From Ceratothoa steindachneri (taxonomy: Eukaryota > Arthropoda > Malacostraca > Isopoda > Cymothoidae): DNA of 64,000 bases. Location of the stretch: contig OZ018321.1 of NCBI GenBank assembly GCA_963969495.1, positions 125,854,298 through 125,918,297 of the forward strand, in the 5' to 3' direction. Position 1 is the first letter of the stretch. Each line of letters starts with the position of its first letter. Below, in pieces: positions 10,187 to 21,374 of the stretch. Below the pieces are notes generated by a model that ran no database searches, was not told the origin of the DNA, and saw only the letters and a program-made list of their open reading frames with translations. The position numbers were made by a program, and so were the translations under genes.

Positions 10187-12600
10187 ATTCGTTTAAAAGA
10201 GAAGGGAAGACATTTAGATATATTTGCTTCCCTATCGATATTACGGTTCGATTAAAAGAAAAAGAAGTACCCGTGTTTCATTGATTTTTCTAGCGTCTGT
10301 CAAGTTCGCGTAAGGGATAATAGAACACCCCGATATTTATTCTTTTTCTGCCTTATTCAAAATTACTTAAAAAACAATTTTGTTTTGTTATTATTTAAGT
10401 GTTGGTGAAGAAGAATGTGTATAAGCAAGATTTATTCTCTTTCTTATCGTCATTAGAGTTCGCTTAAACGACAAGGGAAGCCCAAACGTTTTAACATTTT
10501 GCAATATAAGACATTTAGATTTATTTATTGAAGTTTGATAATGACTGAAATCCAATCCGAATCTACTGATTGATTACAGATTAAGAAGTTTTTGGAAGAT
10601 ATAAATCAACATGATGAGTCCATTAAACAAGAGTATGCTAACGAAAAAATATGTCACAGGCCGCTGTAACGTTTTCTGCCACTTGCGATTTTCATATCTC
10701 CATTCAACTTCTTTTAAAGGACAAGTGAAAACCACGAGATTTGACGGCTTCTACAATAATCATTCAAGATCTCTTAAAAGACAAGGGATCACCGAGAGAA
10801 TTATTAGGTTTTCTATACTCATTCCAGTTCTCTTAAAGAATACGGGAAGACTTCGAAATTTATTCATTTTCCCATCCTCATATAAGTTCGCTAAAAGGAC
10901 AAGAATTGCCTCGAGATTTATTTGTTTTCTTATAAAATTTAAGTTTGCTTAGAGCAAAATGATAAAGGAGAATTACGAGATTTATTCGTTTTTCTAACAC
11001 ACATCGTTCGCTTAAAATAAAAGGAAAAACACCGAAATTTCTGTCTATCCTATGTTAAATAAAGTTTCCTTAAAGATCAAAGAAAATCTCAAAGATTTAT
11101 TTATTTGCCCTTTCCCATCATCAAGAATGCTTACATAGAAGAGAAGAGACGATCCCGAGATTTATTATTTTTCGTAATGTCATACAATTTCGCCTAAAGC
11201 CTTAAATGATAAGGGAAGACCCAGAGCCTTATTCGTTTTTCATTTTAGTTAAGTTCACCTAAAACAAGAAGTATCTCGAGATTTATTTGTTTCTTATCGT
11301 TATTCAAGTTCTCTTAAGAGGACAACTGAATACCCGAAATTTATTCATTTTTTTATCGAAATTTATTATTAACTTAAGGAAAAGGAAGAAACAAATTTTT
11401 AATTATTTGTTTATTATTATTCAAGTTTGCTTAAAAAAACAAGAAGTCTCTTTGAGGTTATTCTTTCTTCGAGCCTTATTCATTTTGCTTAAACCACAAG
11501 GAAAGTCCATGAGGATTATTCAATTTTGTATCCTCAACCTAGTTCTCTGAAAGGACGAGCTTGATTTATTTGTTTTCCTATTCGAAAATATATTCGTTTT
11601 CTAACAGTATTCAAGGTCCTTTAAAGCACAAGGGAAAAAACCGAGATTTTTTTTTTCTATCGTCATTTACATTCCTTTATACGCAAAAGATATTTTTATG
11701 AATTTTCGTATAGCTATTCAAATTAGTTTAAAAGACAATCCAAGGCCGTCAGATTTATTTGTTTTCTCATCGAAATTAGGTTTGATTAAGGGAATAGGTT
11801 AAATTACAAAATTTAATTGCTTTACAAACTCACATTATGTTTGCTTGAAGGACAAGGGAAGGCCTGTGATTTATTCGCTCTTCATTATGCTAATTCATAG
11901 TTCCTTAAAGGGCAAATGAAAACCCCGGGATATATTCTTTTACTTTCGCCAACATTGCGCTTAAAAGACGAAGGTAACGCTATCCATTTATTTGTTTTCC
12001 TATTTTCATATAAATTCGATCAAAGGAAAAGAAAGACAGCAAAATTTATTATTTATCCTATCGTTATTTAAGTTCGCTAAAAGGAAAATTTAAGACTTAG
12101 AAATTTATTCGTATAATTTCCTCATTTAAATTTGTTTAATAGACAAAAGAAGACCCAGCGAATTATTACTTTTGCTAACATTTAATTTCAGTTAAAGGAT
12201 ACATGAAGATCTGCCATTTGTTCTTTGAATATTAAAACTTAAGTTAGCTTAAATTAAAAGGGATAATATTGAGCTATGTTGTTTCTTAACGAACTTAGTT
12301 TCCTTAAGGAATGATCCTGGAATTTAGTCAAGTGTTTTTAAAGGCAAATAAAGTGGTCGGGATATATTCGTTTATCTTCGCTATCAAGTTTGCTTGAATG
12401 ACAAGGAAAATCCCTTGGATTTACTTGTTTTATTTATAATCACTTAAGTTCTCTTAAAGCTCAAGGGATCATCAGCCAGGGATATATTCGTTTCTTCTGC
12501 GCCGAGATTTATTCGTTTTCCTTTATTCATTTAGCTTCGATTCACGGAAAATGAAATACTCTGTTATACTTGTTTTCATATTGAATTAATGTTAAAATTT
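10187..12600. repeat. Degenerate satellite with ~60-bp monomer, unit 1
   Basis: About 2.4 kb is built from diverged direct copies of a monomer of about 58-62 bases. Each carries words like GAGATTTATTCGTTTTC, then TTCAAGTTCGCTTAAAGG, then ACAAGGGAAGAC. Spacing between successive GAGATTTATT words is close to 60. Roughly 40 monomers fit. A stretch at 10531-10670 does not follow the pattern. Frames inside (10611-10952, 11287-11550) follow from the repeat and are not genes. Confidence 0.85.
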
Positions 12601-12608
12601 AATGATGG

Positions 12609-12613
12609 GGTAT

Positions 12614-12709
<96 letters not shown>

Positions 12710-12712
12710 CAT
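12609..12712. repeat. TA microsatellite, unit 1
   Basis: A long (TA)n with two small interruptions. Units 2-4 have (CA)n followed by (TA)n here, of other lengths. In unit 1 the CA part and about 245 bases to its left are missing. Confidence 0.95.
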
Positions 12713-12901
12713 ACACACTGGATCTTCTTTAGGAAATAGAGCCTACACAGACACATACATTGGGTTAGGTTAGGCGTAAAATGGCACCGCCCACCTAGCA
12801 TTGGTCACTACCAGCCTTGGTCAAATGCATGTAATCGGTACAGGAGAGATAAGGAATGCATCGAGCGGATTCACTACCAGCTTTGGTCACATGCAGGTGT
12901 T

Positions 12902-13008
12902 TTCTTGCTGTATAATTTGCTTTACTTGGAATCTAGACAGCTTCTTACAATACTCACACGTAAGAAGCTATGTCTCGATTCCAAGTAAAGCAAATTATAC
13001 AACAAGAA
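12902..13008. repeat. Long imperfect hairpin, unit 1
   Basis: The left arm 12902-12947 (TTCTTGCTGTATAATTTGCT and on to GCTTCTTA) pairs with the right arm 12961-13008 (TAAGAAGCTATGTCTCGATT and on to CAACAAGAA). There are two mismatches and one bulge across about 46 pairs, around a 13-base loop. It lies just 5' of the unrecognised ORF. A direct repeat (CACTACCAGC at 12806 and 12872, period 66) precedes it. It may be the end of a foldback element or a folded transcript segment. Copies sit at 31477, 44054 and 56706. Confidence 0.85.
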
Positions 13009-13060
13009 TACAAAATTAATATTTTCAACCTTTTGAAGATTACTAGAACAAAATCCGGTT

Positions 13061-13725
13061 ATGTTAGTGATCTTTGAAAACACATACGAAAGAACTCGAT
13101 ATAACAATAAACTATTCCTTAGTGAGGATGAATTTTGGCTCGTGTTCGGGGCAATACACAGTATAAAACAGGAAAATTTCCCCTATGTAGATCGAGTGGT
13201 GAATGACTACGTTATAAAACAGCTAAAGTGTGTAGTGAGGGCAAATACAAACAGTCTATTTCTAATTATATATTCCGGGATAAACTGGAAAAGGGATGAA
13301 GAGTTCATTCCTACACGATTCAAAAACGCACTGTATAATGAGTATGAAGTAGATACTTTTCTAAAACTTGAAGACAAGTTTCATCAAAGTTTTCGTCGGA
13401 TGAAGTGTATGCAGAATATGGTTGATGCTTGTTATCTTGTTATCAACGTTGAACTCGATGACTGTCGAAAACTTCAACCTACCATCACAGAAGATAAGTA
13501 TATAAAAAATGTGTAGTTTGATAAGTTCATTGTTTTCTCAACAAGAGAGGGAGCCTAATCCATCTTTTGAAAGAATTTGTCCTCAGGGATCTAGATGACT
13601 ACGTCACCATTACGTGCAAAGAAAATTTAATAGAATATCTATTTATCAATCAGTTTCTCCATGGAAGTCCAGAAGATGGAGTGTCACCAGCCTGCGTCAT
13701 CAAGACTTGCAAGAAGAAAGTTGTA
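13061..13725 (+). pseudogene. Unrecognised decayed gene, unit 1
   Basis: An ATG at 13061 opens a 151-codon frame with ordinary, non-repetitive protein composition (for example FLSEDEFWLVFGAIHS and KLEDKFHQSFRRMKCMQN). A second frame, from about 13540 to the LTR edge, also looks coding (VLRDLDDYVTITCKENLIEY, then FLHGSPEDGVSPACVIK) and is offset from the first by a frame change. It runs directly into the LTR element, whose target duplication TTGTA is 13721-13725. A coding-like piece (ending IKNIKLD) resumes beyond the element near 25470-25570, so the element probably split one gene. I do not recognise the family; a viral or Polinton-linked origin is possible but unproven. In unit 1 a shorter A run changes the end of the first frame. 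Confidence 0.55.
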
Positions 13726-14015
13726 TGTGATAGAACGTGTTGAAGCTGCGTTTAATTTTAACTCCTATCCCGTATTATTTAAAACCACGATGCTGCCCAC
13801 GTGCATCTTCGATTCGAGGCTTGGAGTCTTATCACAGCTACCGGATGTCAATGTTTAAACAAGGAGGTTATCGTCCCCCCGTTCGCCCCCATACGCCGAC
13901 CTCGCCAGATCGAGTTAGGCTTATGGGCCGATAAGGCATTGTTCTCCGGCTCGGCTGTGCGTTCCCTCCAAGCTTTCACTCCATTTTCCCCCACGCTAAG
14001 GAGATGTCCTGGCTG

Positions 14016-14048
14016 TTTATATGGAAACTTTACCACTAAGATCAGATT
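14016..14048 (+). promoter_or_regulatory. Candidate LTR core promoter
   Basis: TTTATAT at 14016-14022 is followed, about 26 bases after the inner TATA, by ATCAGATT (14041-14048), which resembles an arthropod initiator (TCAGT-like). The arrangement is kept in the other LTRs, for example 32592-32598 with TCAGATT at 32618. If it is the start site, the tandem repeats lie downstream, inside the transcript. This is inferred from motifs only. Confidence 0.4.
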
Positions 14049-14209
14049 AGAGATCCAGATTTTCGTCGCGAAACATCACCACGACCCTCTCTCCCTTTGT
14101 GCGCCAAGGGACCTCGACCTCGAGATTCACCATCACTTGTCCAGAAGGAGGACAATATTCCTTGAGTGCCAAAGGTTCGAGTCTTTCCGACGCCAAGTCC
14201 CCAAGGCTT

Positions 14210-14596
14210 CCCCCCCTGTTGTTCAAAGGAGAACAGCATTAGAACAGCCATTGTTCGTTTTGAGCCCTTCGCCAAGAAACGGTTCTCTTCCCCCCTGTTG
14301 TTCAAAGGAGAACAGCATTAGAACAGCCATTGTTCGTCTTGAGCCCGTAGACAAGAGACGGTTCTCATCCCCCCCTTTGTTCAGAAGAGAACAACCTAGA
14401 ACAGCCATTGTTCGTTTTGAGCCCTTCGCCAAGAAACGGTTCTCCCCCCCCCTGTTGTTCAAAGGAGAACAACATTAGAACAGCCATTGTTCTTGAGCCC
14501 GTAGACAAGAGACGGTTCTCATCCCCCCTTTGTTCAGAAGAGAACAACCTAGGACAGCCATTGTTCTTCAAGCCGTTCGTCGAGAAACGGTTCTCC
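14210..14596 (+). repeat. Tandem ~77-bp repeats inside the LTR
   Basis: There are five copies of two alternating kinds: one starts CCCCCCTGTTGTTCAAAGG, the other CCCCCCTTTGTTCAGAAG. Each contains the dyad GAACAGCCATTGTTC or a slight variant, and the first kind contains a second dyad, GTTGTTCAAAGGAGAACAAC. Copy number varies: four in the LTR at 32302, six in the solo LTR at 18102, and five in most others. Such arrays in retroviral LTRs often bind regulators; a role here is inferred. Confidence 0.88.
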
Positions 14597-15473
14597 TTCC
14601 CAAGACGCCTCGTCAGGATCCTTTTATCCCCCCCCCTTCGGCTGGAACTCGCCAGCGGACCGAAACTCCTTTGCGCCACCTTCCACTGCACCACTAGTGC
14701 CAAAGTTACGTAAGCCAAACGTCACCTTTGAGTATTGATCCCTTTTGTCAATTCTATCCTGTGCTTTAAATTGTTTATTCGAACCATCCCATCTCTTTAA
14801 CTCTATATTTGTTTTACCTTTTTTAATCCCTTAAAACCTTGGATTAGCCCGAGTCTCCACGACCCTCTTCATTCTGTTTTTGTCAATATTTTCCGTTTTT
14901 GTGTATTGTTTATAGTTATTATTAATATAACTCTATTTTATTAATGATAGCAATATTATTATCCTTGAGCTCAGTTCCACTTCTTAAGCATATCGAAGAT
15001 ACATAATATCGGCCGCCAGACAGTAACGCACTCTAAAGATAATTAAGGAAGTTCCCTCAACGAATAGTGTAATATATGGTATCGTCGGGAGTCATTCTAC
15101 GACATATATATATATATACTATTTAAATTTGGTATCAGGTGTGTAAGGTTTAACGCTATATCTTTGCAAACACTGGTCTCAGTCGAGTAAAGCATAGTGT
15201 TATTCGTAATAAAAATAGAATATAGTAGTTCCCTTTTGTTTTAACGATTGCTATCCCCCTTTTTTTTTAAACTTAAGAAGCTGGAGTAGCTCAAGGAACG
15301 GTTATAATAATTTGTTTGTGTTTTTTTTTGTGATTTTAGTCAGTGGTTATTTAGATTGAGAAACCAAGTACGAATAGGTCAGTGCCCATATTTAGATAGG
15401 CTAATTCTATAGAGGCATAATTCTTGTTGCAAGGAATTTTAGTTGGTTGACTAGTGCGCCCCCAAGTGCAAAG

Positions 15474-17738
15474 ATGACTCAGTTCGAAATCTTTAAAGCG
15501 CAAGGAGAGTCCTGTGGACTCTCCGGAAAAGAACTAACTGAGTACATTCAAGAGGAGCAAAGAAAAGAGAAAGAAAGAGAAAGAAAAAAAGAAGAAAGAA
15601 AAAGAGAGAAACGGATAAGACAAGCTGACCATCAGATTGAATTAGCTCGGATTGAAGCAGAATTTCAAAGAAAAATGAAAGTAATAGAAAGGGAAAGAGT
15701 AATCCGACGAGGGGAACGAGAAAGAGAAATACAACGAGAAGAACGAGAAAGAAAATACAACGAGAAGAACGAGAAAGAGAAAAACAACGAAAGGAACGAA
15801 AAAGAGAAATACAACGAGAAGAACGAGAAAGAAAAATACAACGAGAAGAACGAGAAAGAGAAATCCAACGAGAAGAAAGAAGGAAGGATTCGCGCCCCTT
15901 CCCAGGAAAGCTGACAAAGTTTCCGAGCCCCGTAAAACCCCCAAACTTCTTTCCCCAAAACCAACAACGGGACTCCAAACCTCCCGTTAAGACTTCTCCT
16001 CCATCTCTCTTCCCGAAGCGACCAACCAGATGCTTCACCTGTGGTGTAGAAAACCACATGAGCTGAAACTGCCCCCAAAATTCTAGGCTTAAAAGCGGAC
16101 CAGCCCACCAAGTTTACCAGATTAATGCAACCCCGGCTCCCCCGGTGGTGCAGACCCAAGCAGAAACTTCTCCCCATCCGTCAGGCCACCAGGTAAATTT
16201 TGTTTTTGATAAAAGTTCAGCGGGAACTTTGAAATATGAGGAGGGCAGCGTGGACAGCTGCCGAGTATTGACTCTCGTCAGGGACACAGGATGTACGTGT
16301 TTCATCGTGTCCGACGAACTCCTCCCAGTGGCCTCTAACCACAAAAAATTTGCGGTGGTACATGACTACCTTGGGCGGGCGAACAGATTCCCCATCGCTA
16401 GATGTTACCTGCGGTGTCAATATTATAATGGCTAGGCTGAAGTCATTGTAGCACATATAAAATTCTGTTCCGTACTTATAGGACAGAGCCCCCAAGTAAG
16501 TTTCGACCCTGTGTTTCAGGCCGCCCTTCCTCGAGGCCGAGATAAGAAAGAAGCCCAGGAGCCCGTCCCCATCAGAACCCCGATACCGTCCGATTTCTCG
16601 GAGACCCCTAGCCAGGATTTTAGGACGGAAAATGAGGAGTTTGAATCACTAACACCCTTAGGTGATAAGGCCCAAGACAAGGACACGGAGACTGTCCGTG
16701 GACCATAAGAAAAAAAGAAGCCCCAACGCGCCCATGGAGATACCTTCGTAGAACTGGACGAAGCATCGGCGCTTGAAGAAGATTACCCCGCGGAGTCCCT
16801 TAATCTAATCCAGACAGTGTGCATCCAACCTGATGCCGATTACCCTCCTCCTTCCCTACCAGGCGAGTCTTTAGAACCCTCTGACCTGGATAGTGACGCG
16901 CAGCTGACACCACGTCAGAAGAGTCAGCTACAAGAACTAATTAAATGGAATCACCATTTACCCACCCTATTAGCTCTTTTCGAGCAACTGCGTGAAAATG
17001 GCCTCACCATTGGCCCCAGCAAATGCCAGTTTGCCCACGAAACCATCAAATATTTGGGTTTCAAAATAGGACAAAGCAAGTTAGGTCCCCACGAGAACAA
17101 GATTAAGGCAATCGCCCACATGCCCCTCCCGATTACAAAGAAGCCATTAAGATCGTTCCTAGGATCAGCTTCTCCCTATCAGCGATTTGTTCCGAATTTC
17201 GCTGCAATTTTGGCCCCCCCTATGCCCCCTTCAGGAAAAGAATTTCCCCGATCGGTTACGTTGGAATGATGTCGCTGTTTCCCATTTTAATCAGCTCAAA
17301 AGTAAGTTCATTTCTGCCCCCATTTTTAAGTTGCCCAACCCAGAAAAATCCTTTGGGGTTAAGACCGACGTGAGCAACGAGGGCATTGGAGGTGTACTCC
17401 TTCAATACGTGGATGACAGAACGAGTCATCCAGTTGCATATGCTAGTCGTCAATTATTACCACGTGGAAAGAGATATGCCACTAGAGAAAAGATAGCTCT
17501 ATCAATTATCTGGGTCATAGACAAATTCAAGCTGTACTTGATATGTAAAGAATTTCAAATAGGAACCGACCACCGTCCGTTAGCCTATATTAGGAATTTG
17601 AGACACTCAAACGGCCGCATCATGCGCTGGAGTTTACTCTTTCAAGAGTATCAGTTTAAAATAAATTAGATAAAAGGTTCCGATAACCAGGTCGCTGACG
17701 CCCTCAGTAGAAATGCGTTACCGAATAGCGTAGAATAA
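15474..17738 (+). pseudogene. Broken gag-pol body A (composite element, unit 1)
   Basis: This is the most damaged of five copies of the compact gag-pol. The ATG at 15474 opens the FEIFKAQGESCGLSGKEL start and the coiled coil. One A is missing in the 9-residue repeat (near 15753), which shifts the frame to an early stop. Further breaks are TGA at 16064 in the zinc knuckle, where the sisters have Trp, TAG at 16433, TAA at 16706, and one extra C in the run at 17214-17220. The protease DTG is intact. RNase H follows in the last frame (17187-17669). It encodes no complete product. Confidence 0.9.
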
Positions 17739-18101
17739 TAGTATTCATAGGATTAGTATCTCCATGTAGGTATATACCGTCTTGTACGACTTAATTTAAG
17801 ATTCTTTTGTAATATAATTAATTAATGTATATGTCTGAATTTTGTAACGCTCAATGTCTAATTTTTTGTATGTCTATATATTTGTTCTTATTAATTTACG
17901 TATAAATTATTTTGTCCCGTATGTACTAAGTTTATATCATTTCATTGTTCCATGCCCTTTTTTTTTCTTTGATTAAGTTGTAGTCAAGGTTATTTTCCCC
18001 TGTAATCTAAAGATCAAAATAATCATATGTATTGAGGTAATACTAGTTAGGTGCAGGAAGGTACGGTTGTTACAAGAAAACGAGTTCCCCACAACCGAGC
18101 T

Positions 18102-19565
18102 TGTCGTAGAATGACTCCCGACGATACTATATATAACACTATTCGTTGAGGGAACTTCCTTAATTATCTCTAGAGTGCGTTTTACTGTCTTAGCGGCCGA
18201 TATTATGTATCTTCAAAATGCTTAAGAAGTGGAACTGAGCTCAAGGATAATAATATTGCTATCATTAATAAAATAGAGTTTTATTAATAATAACTATAAA
18301 CAATACACAAAAACGGAAAATATTGACAAAAACAGAATGGAAAGGGTCGTGGAGACTCGGGCTAATCCAAGGTTTTAAGGGATTAAAAAAGGTAAAACAA
18401 ATATAGAGTTAAAGAGATGGGATGGTTCGAATAAACAATTTAAAGCACAGGATATAATTAACAAATAAGGGATCAATACTCAAAAGGTGACGCTTGGCTT
18501 ACGTAACTTCATTAGGGTGCAGTGGAAGGTACTTGAAGGAGTATTCGGTCCGCTGGCGAGTTCCAGCCGAAGGGGGGAAATAACAGGATCCTGACGAGGC
18601 GTCTTGGAAAGGAGAACAGTTACTCGACGAACGGCTCGACGAACAATGGCTGTTCTACTTTGTTCTCTTCTGAACAAAGGGGGGATGAGAACCGTCTCTT
18701 GTCTACGGGCTCAAGAACAATGGCTGTTCTAATGTTGTTCTCCTTTGAACAACAGGGGGGGAATGAAAACCGTTTCTTGGCGAAGGGCTCAAAACGAACA
18801 ATGGCTGTTTTCATGTTGTTCTCCCTTGAACAACAGGGGGGGGGAAGAACCGTTTCTTGGCGAAGGGCTCAAAACGAACAATGGCTGTTCTAATGTTGTT
18901 CTCCCTTGATCAACAGCGGGGGATGAGAACCGTTTCTTCGCGAAGGGCTCAAAACGAACAATGGCTGTTCTAATGTTGTTCTCCTTGAACAACAGGGAGG
19001 GGATGAGAACCGTTTCTTGGCGAAGGGCTCAAAACGAACAATGGTTGTTCTAATGCTGTTCTCCTTGAACAGCAGGGGGGAATGCCTTGGGGACTTGACG
19101 TCACTAAAGGCTCGAACCTTTGGCACTCAAGGAATATTGTCCTCCTGGACAGGGTGATGGTGAATCTCGAGGCCGAGGTCCCTTGGCGCACAAAGGGAGA
19201 GAGGGTCGTGGTGATGTTTCGCGACGAAAATCTGGATCTCCAATCTGATCTTAGTGGGAAAGTTTCCATATAAATAGCCAGGACATCTCCTTGGCGAGGG
19301 GGAAAATGGAGTGAAAGCTTGGAGGGAACGCACAGCTGGGCCGGAGAAAAATGCCTTATCTGTTCATAAGCCTAACTCGATCTGGCGAGGTCGGCGTATG
19401 GGGGCGAACGGGGGAACGATAACCTCCTTGTTTTAAACATTGACGTCCGGCAGCTGTTGATAAGACTCCAAGCCTCGAATCGAAGATGCACGTGGGCCTC
19501 CTCGAGGTTTTAACTAATATGGGATAGGAGTTGAATTTAACACAGATTCAACTCGTTCTATCACA
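18102..19565 (-). mobile_element. Inverted solo LTR nested in the composite element
   Basis: The sequence from TGTCGTAGAATG at 18102 to TTCTATCACA at 19565 is one complete LTR of the same family on the opposite strand (1464 bases, six tandem repeats). GAGCT at 18097-18101 and again at 19566-19570 is its target duplication. It sits just upstream of the polypurine tract of body A. The internal region of that insertion is gone, as after recombination between its two LTRs. Confidence 0.93.
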
Positions 19566-19629
19566 GAGCTCTATCGTTGTCCCTTCTCTCTTTTTTTTCG
19601 AAGTGACAACTTCCCCTGGAATGGAGGGG

Positions 19630-21007
19630 TGTGATAGAACGTGTTGAAGCTGCGTTTAATTTCAACTCCTATCCCGTATTATTTAAAACCACGATTCTGC
19701 CCACGTGCATCTTCGATTCGAGGCTTGGAGTCTTATCACAGCTACCGGATGTCAATGTTTAAACAAGGAGGTTATCGTCCCCCCGTTCGCCCTCATACGC
19801 CGACCTCGCCAGATCGAGTTAGGCTTATGGGCCGATAAGGCATTGTTCTCCGGCTCGGCTGTGCGTTCCCTCCAAGCTTTCACTCCATTTTCCCCCACGC
19901 CCAGGAGATGTCCTGGGTATTTATATGGAAACTTTACCACTAAGATCAGATTGGAGATCCAGATTTTCGTCGCGAAACATCACCACGACCCTCTCTCCCT
20001 TTGTGCGCCAAGGGACCTCGACCTCGAGATTCACCATCACTTGTCCAGAAGGAGGACAATATTCCTTGGGTGCCAAAGGTTCGAGCCTTTCCGACGCCAA
20101 GTCCCCAAGGCTTTCCCCCCTGTTGTTCAAAGGAGAACAGCATTAGAACAGCCATTGTTCGTTTTGAGCCCTTCGCCAAGAAACAGTTCTCTTCCCCCCT
20201 GTTGTTCAAAGGAGAACAGCATTAGAACAGCCATTGTTCGTCTTGAGCCCGTAGACAATAGACGGTTCTCATCCCCCCCTTTGTTCAGAAGAGAACAACC
20301 TAGAACAGCCATTGTTCGTTTTGAGCCCTTCGCCAAGAAACGGTTCTCACCCACCCTGTTGTTCAAAGGAGAACAACATTAGAACAGCCATTGTTCTTGA
20401 GCCCGTAGACAAGAGACGGTTCTCATCCCCTCTTTGTTCAGAAGAGAACAACCTAGGACAGCCATTGTTCTTCAAGCCGTTCGTCGAGAAACGGTTCTTC
20501 TTCCCAAGACGCCTCGTCAGGATCCTTTTATCCCCCCCCTTCGGCTGGAACTCGCCAGCGGACCGAAACTCCTTTACGCCACCTTCCACTGCACCACTAG
20601 TGCCAAAGTTACGTAAGCCAAACGTCACCTTTGAGTATTGATCCCTTTTGTCAATTCTATCCTGTGCTTTAAATTGTTTATTCGAACCATCCCATCTCTT
20701 TAACTCTATATTTGTTTTACCTTTTTTAATCCCTTAAAACCTTGGATTAGCCCGAGTCTCCACGACCCTCTTCATTCTGTTTTTGTCAATATTTTCCGTT
20801 TTTGTCTTTTGTTTATAGTTATTATTAATAAAACTCTATTTTATTAATGATAGCAATATTATTATCCTTGAGCTCAGTTCCACTTCTTAAGCATATCGAA
20901 GATACATAATATCGGCCGCCAGACAGTAACGCACTCTAAAGATAATTAAGGAAGTTCCCTCAACGAATAGTGTGATATATGGTATCGTCGGGAGTCATTC
21001 TACGACA
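19630..21007 (+). repeat. LTR 2 (middle, shared) of the composite element
   Basis: It starts TGTGATAG straight after the purine tract GGAATGGAGGGG and ends TACGACA. It serves as 3' LTR of body A and 5' LTR of body B. It contains five tandem repeats (about 20115-20500) and an AATAAA polyadenylation word at 20827-20832. Confidence 0.93.
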
Positions 21008-21374
21008 TATATATATATACTATTTAAATTTGGTATCAGGTGTGTAAGGTTTAACGCTATATCTTTGCAAACACTGGTCTCAGTCGAGTAAAGCATAGTG
21101 TTATTCGTTATAATAATAGAATATAGTAGTTCCCTTTTGTTTTAACGATTGCTATCCCCCTTTTTTTTTAAACTTAAGAAGCTGGAGTAGCTCAAGGAAC
21201 GGTTATAATAATTTGTTTGTGTTTTTTTTTGTGATTTTAGTCAGTGGTTATTTAGATTGAGAAACCAAGTACGAATAGGTCAGTGCCCATATTTAGATAG
21301 GCTAATTCTATAGAGGCATAATTCTTGTTGCAAGGAATTTTAGTTGGTTGACTAGTGCGCCTCCAAGTGCAAAG

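Larger units (their letters stand above)
13726..15104 (+). repeat. LTR 1 of the composite element, unit 1
   Basis: It runs from TGTGATAG to CTACGACA, 1379 bases. It contains five tandem repeats of about 77 bases (14210-14596). The AATAAA word seen in sister LTRs is changed here (TAATATAAC). Long frames over it, such as 13801-14478, come from the repeats and are not genes. Confidence 0.93.

Noticed and set aside
12761..12776. TTAGG-like telomere repeat (GGGTTAGGTTAGGCG)
   Set aside because: Only two units, identical in all array copies at an internal position; not telomeric.
12592..12801. Tyr-Ile repeat proteins over the TA microsatellites
   Set aside because: Direct translation of (TA)n; lengths vary between units.
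13801..14478. A 225-codon plus-strand frame across the LTR, and its antisense partners
   Set aside because: It is produced by the tandem repeats of the LTR, changes with repeat number and small indels, and has no domain.
14210..14596. CRISPR-like look of evenly spaced repeats
   Set aside because: Repeats are contiguous copies of a whole 77-base unit without unique spacers, inside an LTR of a eukaryotic element.
14210..14596. GAACA...TGTTC dyads as steroid-receptor response elements
   Set aside because: The usual element has a three-base spacer; here the spacers are five and six bases, so I report only the dyads.
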